Shown here: positions 31,463-34,762 of the stretch, piece after piece | Layout of the letters: each line of letters begins with the position of its first letter | Position numbering within the stretch: position 1 is the stretch's first letter | From: CAYTSW01 sp964440605 | GTDB lineage: Bacteria > Planctomycetota > Phycisphaerae > Phycisphaerales > UBA1924 | DNA length: 34,762 nt | Direction: 5' to 3' | NCBI GenBank assembly: GCA_964440605.1 | Contig: CAYTSW010000012.1 | Span: 1 to 34,762, forward strand | The notes under the pieces: generated by a model | What the model saw: only the letters and a program-made list of their open reading frames with translations | What the model was told of the DNA's origin: nothing | Databases searched by the model: none | Translations under genes and position numbers: made by a program

Positions 31463-32377
31463 TTACCACGTCCCGTCGAGGATGCGGTCGATGGCGAAGG
31501 CGACGCCGTCCTCGGCGTTGGACGGCGCCACGACATTGGCGGCTTCCTTCACGCGTTGCACCGCGTTGCCCATCGCGATGCCCAGAGCGGCACCCTCGAT
31601 CATCTGCACGTCGTTGATCTCATCGCCGATGGCCGCGATGCGCTCGCGCGGCACGCCCTGCTCGAGCGCCAGGCGGTGGATGGCGGTCCACTTGCTCACC
31701 TGCGGATCGAAGACTTCGAGCAGGTGGATGTCCTCGTCCTTCACGCCCGACGGGCCGGCGTCCTTGGAGCCGGAGACCGCGGCGAAGTGCTGCGTACGCG
31801 CCTCGTCGCCGAACCCCGCGTGGATGCCGGCGGCGAGGTCGGCCATCACGGCCGCGGTGGCGGCGAAGCCGACGCGGACGGTGTGCTCGGGGTGCTCGTC
31901 CTGCTCGATGTCGCCGATGAACTTCACCTCGACGCCCATGTGCTCGAACCACCAGCGGCTGGGCTCTTCGATCGGGCCCGAGTCGACGACGAGGTAGTCA
32001 TAGCCCGCGGCGTCGCGATCCTTGAGCAGCAGCGGCGCACGCTCCCGCTGGGCGAAGTAGCCGCAGAGCCGGCGGACCAGCTCGTGACGCATCGGCCAGC
32101 GGTGGAGCGTGGTGCGGCTGGCGGCGTCGGCGATCATCGCGCCGCCCGCGACGACAACGGGCGCTACGGCGCGTCCCTCGGCCGGGGTGGCACCGTCGAT
32201 AGCGCTCAGGGCGTGGCCCGACTCGATGAGGCCGCGACCGGTGCAAACGACGATCTCAAGCCCGTCGTGACGGGCGCGGTTGATGGCGTTGGTGTGAGCG
32301 TGGCTGACGCGTCCGTCGGGGCCGATCAGCGTGCCATCGAGGTCGACCGCCAGGATGTCGTAGCGACGCTTGCTCAT
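31463..32377 (-). CDS. Cof-type HAD-IIB phosphatase
   Basis: The 304-residue product has the catalytic motif AVDLDGTLIG (nucleophile Asp12, acid Asp14), motif II in VVCTGRG and motif IV in AIGDEINDVQMIEGA. A large type IIB cap lies between motifs II and III, which places it in the Cof family. Such enzymes dephosphorylate sugar phosphates, nucleotides or cofactors such as FMN; the substrate cannot be predicted. It is cotranscribed with rsmA. No Shine-Dalgarno sequence precedes the ATG, but TACGCT lies 9 nt upstream. Confidence 0.9.
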   Translation of the reverse strand: MSKRRYDILAVDLDGTLIGPDGRVSHAHTNAINRARHDGLEIVVCTGRGLIESGHALSAIDGATPAEGRAVAPVVVAGGAMIADAASRTTLHRWPMRHELVRRLCGYFAQRERAPLLLKDRDAAGYDYLVVDSGPIEEPSRWWFEHMGVEVKFIGDIEQDEHPEHTVRVGFAATAAVMADLAAGIHAGFGDEARTQHFAAVSGSKDAGPSGVKDEDIHLLEVFDPQVSKWTAIHRLALEQGVPRERIAAIGDEINDVQMIEGAALGIAMGNAVQRVKEAANVVAPSNAEDGVAFAIDRILDGTW

Positions 32378-32386
32378 GCGAGGCGG

Positions 32387-32392
32387 AGCGTA
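32387..32392 (-). promoter_or_regulatory. Possible -10 box of the HAD gene
   Basis: TACGCT on the minus strand lies 9 nt before ATG 32377, in the short gap after the desaturase stop (32406). It is the weakest member of the TANNNT set. Confidence 0.3.
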
Positions 32393-32405
32393 GCGGCGGC
32401 TTGGA

Positions 32406-33389
32406 TCAAGCGGCGCGGCGTTTCTTCTCGATGCGCTCGGGTCTTGGCAGCTTGATGTCGCTCGCCAGGCCGACCTTCGAGAGCAGCCAGATGACGATGA
32501 AGCTCGTGTCGAGTTGCCACCAGCTCAGGCCATGGCGTGCCGAGGCAGGGAACGCGTGGTGGTTGTTGTGCCAACCCTCGCCCAACGCCAGCACACCGAA
32601 GATAGCGTTGTTGCGGCTTTCATCGTGGCTCTCGAAGGGCCGCGTGCCCCAGATGTGGCAGACGGAGTTGATGCTCCAGGTCACGTGGTGCACGAGGAAG
32701 ACGCGGACGAGGCCGCCCCAGATGAAGCCGAGCAGGAAGCCCATCCAGCTCATGGTCGCCAGCCCGGCGATGACAGCGGGCAGCAGCAGGCCGAGGAGCA
32801 CCCACCAGGCGAATGTCTTGGAGATGAAGCGGTAGACGGGGTCGCGCTCGAGGTCTTTGACGTACTTGTTGAGTCCGCTGGCCGCGGCCTCGGGCGTCTG
32901 CGTGCCGTCGGCCAACATGTGGGCGTCGAAGAGCCAGCCCGTGTGCGCGTGCCAGACGCCGCGGATGGTGCCCACGACGCCGCCGCCGTGGGCGTGGGGG
33001 GAGTGCGGGTCGTCGTGGTCGTCGCTGTGCTGGTGGTGCTTGCGGTGCGTCGCGGCCCACTGGAGGATCGGGCCCTGTACGGCCATGGAACCGGCGACGC
33101 CGAGCAGCGCCGCGATGGGTTTGGGCGTCTTGAAGCTCTTGTGCGTGAAGTAGCGGTGGTAACCGACGGTGATGCCGAAGGCGGTGAAGAGATACATGCC
33201 GATCAGCAACCAGAGATAGAGCCAGTTGAAGGCCACGCCCCAAAGGAGGACGACGGCAGCGATCAGGCCCACGAAGGGGATGATGACGGCCAGCAGCGTT
33301 GTGACCTTGAGTTTGAACGAGAGGCGGTCATCAGTGGGAGGGGGAGCTTGGACCGAGGGCGGAACGTCGGGAACAGAGGCGGTCGTCAT
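32406..33389 (-). CDS. Acyl-CoA/fatty acid desaturase
   Basis: This is a membrane di-iron enzyme that introduces a double bond (probably at delta-9) into acyl chains and so sets membrane fluidity. In the 327-residue product the three histidine boxes are HRYFTH, HRKHH and HNNHH, as in stearoyl-CoA-type desaturases. Hydrophobic helices such as LLAVIIPFVGLIAAVVLLW, WLYLWLLIGMYLFTAFG and WWVLLGLLLPAVIAGLA flank them. A His/Asp-rich loop (HSDDHDDPHSPHAHG) follows the second box. The start at 33389 is chosen by family length. The longer frame to 33731 lacks homology and overlaps the divergent gene. No clear Shine-Dalgarno sequence. Confidence 0.93.
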   Translation of the reverse strand: MTTASVPDVPPSVQAPPPTDDRLSFKLKVTTLLAVIIPFVGLIAAVVLLWGVAFNWLYLWLLIGMYLFTAFGITVGYHRYFTHKSFKTPKPIAALLGVAGSMAVQGPILQWAATHRKHHQHSDDHDDPHSPHAHGGGVVGTIRGVWHAHTGWLFDAHMLADGTQTPEAAASGLNKYVKDLERDPVYRFISKTFAWWVLLGLLLPAVIAGLATMSWMGFLLGFIWGGLVRVFLVHHVTWSINSVCHIWGTRPFESHDESRNNAIFGVLALGEGWHNNHHAFPASARHGLSWWQLDTSFIVIWLLSKVGLASDIKLPRPERIEKKRRAA

Positions 33390-33692
33390 GTGAGAGGTCG
33401 CTCGTGAGGGAGGAAAGTGCGGCACCGCGATTCGGAACAGTGCCCGAGCGCGACAGCGGTTTACGAATGATCGTACCCGCGCGACGCAGCATGAGGGCGG
33501 ACGCCGCTGGCCCACACCCAAAATGAACCGAATACCAGCGCGTACACGCGGCTCTCGTGAGCGTTTTCCCGTGGACGCGCGATCGCGCCTGGGGTACGGT
33601 GAAACGATGGTGCTCGCCTCCTCGTTGTCGAAATCTGTTTGGGTTGACGAGTGCGGCGACCGCACCAGCGAGGGCGGTCGAGAGGGGGCGCT
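33390..33692. other. 303-bp divergent intergenic region
   Basis: This spacer separates the desaturase and kinase genes. It holds a 12-nt perfect palindrome GCGCGATCGCGC (33577-33588). A weak GTGGAC/TACGGT pair with 18-nt spacing, reading right, overlaps that palindrome. I find no convincing gene or RNA. Long open frames across it on both strands look like composition shadows. Confidence 0.5.
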
Positions 33693-34667
33693 GTGACGCC
33701 CGCGCCCTCGGGCCTGACCGGAGTTGCGCACGCGCTTGGGCCGCAGCTCCTGCCGATGTTAATCGAGGCGTGCGACCGTCGCCTGCACGACGTGCACTGG
33801 TTCAAGACGGATTGGCAGCGATCGGGCGCCGCGACGGCGTACGCGACCGCCGAGATCGCCGAGGACGACCTTCGGCCGGCAGTGGTGAAACTGCCCATCG
33901 GCCCGCGCGAACACCACATCACGGCCGGGCTCTGCCATACGCGGGCGCCGACGCCGCGTGTGGCGTTTCACGGCACCGAGCTGGGCGGGTACGACCTGGC
34001 GTGGGTGGTCATGGAGCGTCTGCCGGGCGACCCGTTGGCCGCGCACCTGCACGCAGAAGTCTTCGAGCACCTCGCCGACGCCGCGGCTCGCTTCTACGTG
34101 CACACGACCCGGCTGTGGCCCAAGGCCCCGCCGGGCCAGCAATGGGATTGGGAGCGGCTGCTGGACACCGCCCGCACCAACGCCCGCGAGCACGAGATCC
34201 CCGAGAAGCAGACGTGGAGCAGGCAGATCAGATGCGTCCAACGCACGCTGTCAAAGCTCCTCGATCGCTGGAACGCACGCGACCAGACGACCTGGTGCCA
34301 CGGCGATCTCCACGCGGGCAACCTCATGCACCGCGGCGACGACAACCCCTGGGGCGCGAACGAGCCCGTCCTGCTGGACTTCGCCGAGGCCCACGGCGGG
34401 CATTGGGTGGAAGACGCCGTCTTCGCCGAACGCCTGTACTGGGCCCGCCCGGACGTGCTCGAGCGTGCGAAGCCGGTCGAGCGCATCGCCGAAGCGCGGA
34501 AGGCCAACGGGCTGGCGGTCCGGGATGAGGACTTCAAGCTCGCCGACATCCGCCGCGTGCTGTTGGCGGCGACGGTCCCCGCGCGGCTCGACCGCGACGG
34601 GCACCCGCGGTACCTCCATGCTTCGCTGGAAGTGCTGGAGCGGTTGTTGCCTTCGGTGTGCGGGTGA
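33693..34667 (+). CDS. APH-family phosphotransferase/kinase
   Basis: The 324-residue product has the small-molecule kinase fold of the aminoglycoside/choline phosphotransferase type. WCHGDLHAGNLMHR is the catalytic loop (base Asp and metal-binding Asn), and VLLDFAEAH holds the metal-binding Asp. An N-lobe VVKLPIG could supply the ATP-binding Lys, and VVMERLPGDPLA is the hinge-type segment. The family phosphorylates amino sugars, choline, homoserine and similar molecules. There is no specific evidence for antibiotic resistance. The GTG at 33693 is preferred because GAGAGGGGG lies just upstream; GTG 33651 is an in-frame alternative. Confidence 0.82.
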   Translation: MTPAPSGLTGVAHALGPQLLPMLIEACDRRLHDVHWFKTDWQRSGAATAYATAEIAEDDLRPAVVKLPIGPREHHITAGLCHTRAPTPRVAFHGTELGGYDLAWVVMERLPGDPLAAHLHAEVFEHLADAAARFYVHTTRLWPKAPPGQQWDWERLLDTARTNAREHEIPEKQTWSRQIRCVQRTLSKLLDRWNARDQTTWCHGDLHAGNLMHRGDDNPWGANEPVLLDFAEAHGGHWVEDAVFAERLYWARPDVLERAKPVERIAEARKANGLAVRDEDFKLADIRRVLLAATVPARLDRDGHPRYLHASLEVLERLLPSVCG

Positions 34668-34718
34668 GGCCGGCCCGACCGTCAGATGCCACTGACCTCT
34701 GCTTGGATAGAGCACCTT

Positions 34719-34760
34719 GCCAAATCACGTTCTGTACCCACAGGACGTGAAGTAGTTGGC
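34719..34760 (+). terminator. Long hairpin downstream of the kinase gene
   Basis: CACGTTCTG (34726-34734) and CAGGACGTG (34741-34749) form a 9-bp stem with one G-T pair around TACCCA. GCCAA and TTGGC add 5 bp outside a small internal loop. It lies 51 nt past the stop and may end the transcript. The window stops 2 nt later, so what follows is unknown. Confidence 0.4.
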
Positions 34761-34762
34761 GC

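Noticed and set aside
33577..33588. A perfect 12-nt palindrome GCGCGATCGCGC as an operator.
   Set aside because: Short GC palindromes containing GCGATCGC are expected in DNA of this composition, and no second site or regulator gene is present.
33557..34528. A 323-residue plus-strand frame overlapping the kinase gene.
   Set aside because: Its product is Arg/Ala/Pro-rich without motifs, while the other frame carries the complete APH catalytic loop.
33693..34667. An antibiotic-resistance aminoglycoside phosphotransferase.
   Set aside because: Only general APH-fold motifs are present; the family has many metabolic members and nothing in the context points to resistance.
34700..34762. A possible tRNA at the right end (TGGATAGAGCACC resembles a D-arm).
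   Set aside because: No matching acceptor stem, anticodon arm or T-loop can be folded; the downstream bases form a different hairpin.

Overview
The window is a 34.8 kb, GC-rich, gene-dense bacterial chromosome segment that looks like a planctomycete, most probably of class Phycisphaerae. This rests on the gene mix: a HYExAFE-type protein, a free-standing pseudopilin cluster, LptF-type permease, CsrA, PhnW, and a large membrane protein paired with a single ABC ATPase. No rRNA or other taxonomic marker is present, so the placement is an inference. One 100-N gap flanked by an identical 55-bp sequence marks it as a scaffolded draft or metagenome assembly.

Layout from left to right. (1) 1-3.4 kb: prfB (RF2) with its +1 frameshift site, facing a secreted prolyl oligopeptidase. 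(2) 3.5-9.5 kb: an ABC ATPase with a large membrane-anchored partner, a small membrane protein, an M20 dipeptidase and a HYExAFE-type putative nuclease-fold protein. Five copies of a 20-nt GC-rich palindrome lie between genes in the first 9 kb. (3) 9.6-13.3 kb: a four-gene pseudopilin operon, crossed by the assembly gap. (4) 13.5-16.6 kb: an LptF/LptG-family permease, a cytoplasmic parvulin and an agmatinase-family ureohydrolase. (5) 16.7-18.0 kb: a repeat-built lipoprotein with 34 cysteines in its mature part, and a small secreted Cys-motif protein. (6) 18.1-23.8 kb: an AST-type catabolic operon with an M20 peptidase, a class III aminotransferase, AstA and AstD, but no AstB or AstE. (7) 24-29.8 kb: PhnW, a GNAT acetyltransferase, DapF, an M48 membrane protease and a HEAT-like lipoprotein. 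(8) 29.8-34.7 kb: Nfu and CsrA on the plus strand; RsmA, a Cof-type HAD phosphatase and an acyl-CoA desaturase on the minus strand; and an APH-family kinase.

Most genes are housekeeping or metabolic. The most interesting group is the arginine/ornithine succinyl-pathway operon, in which a carboxypeptidase-G2-like M20 enzyme is positioned to replace the missing AstE. Other points of interest are the Cys-rich lipoprotein and its 5' hairpin, and a recurring TANNNT box 6-9 nt upstream of start codons that lack a Shine-Dalgarno sequence, which suggests leaderless transcription. I also note the RF2 frameshift site without its usual stimulator, and the palindrome family at gene ends. No tRNA, rRNA, CRISPR array, insertion sequence or prophage was seen.
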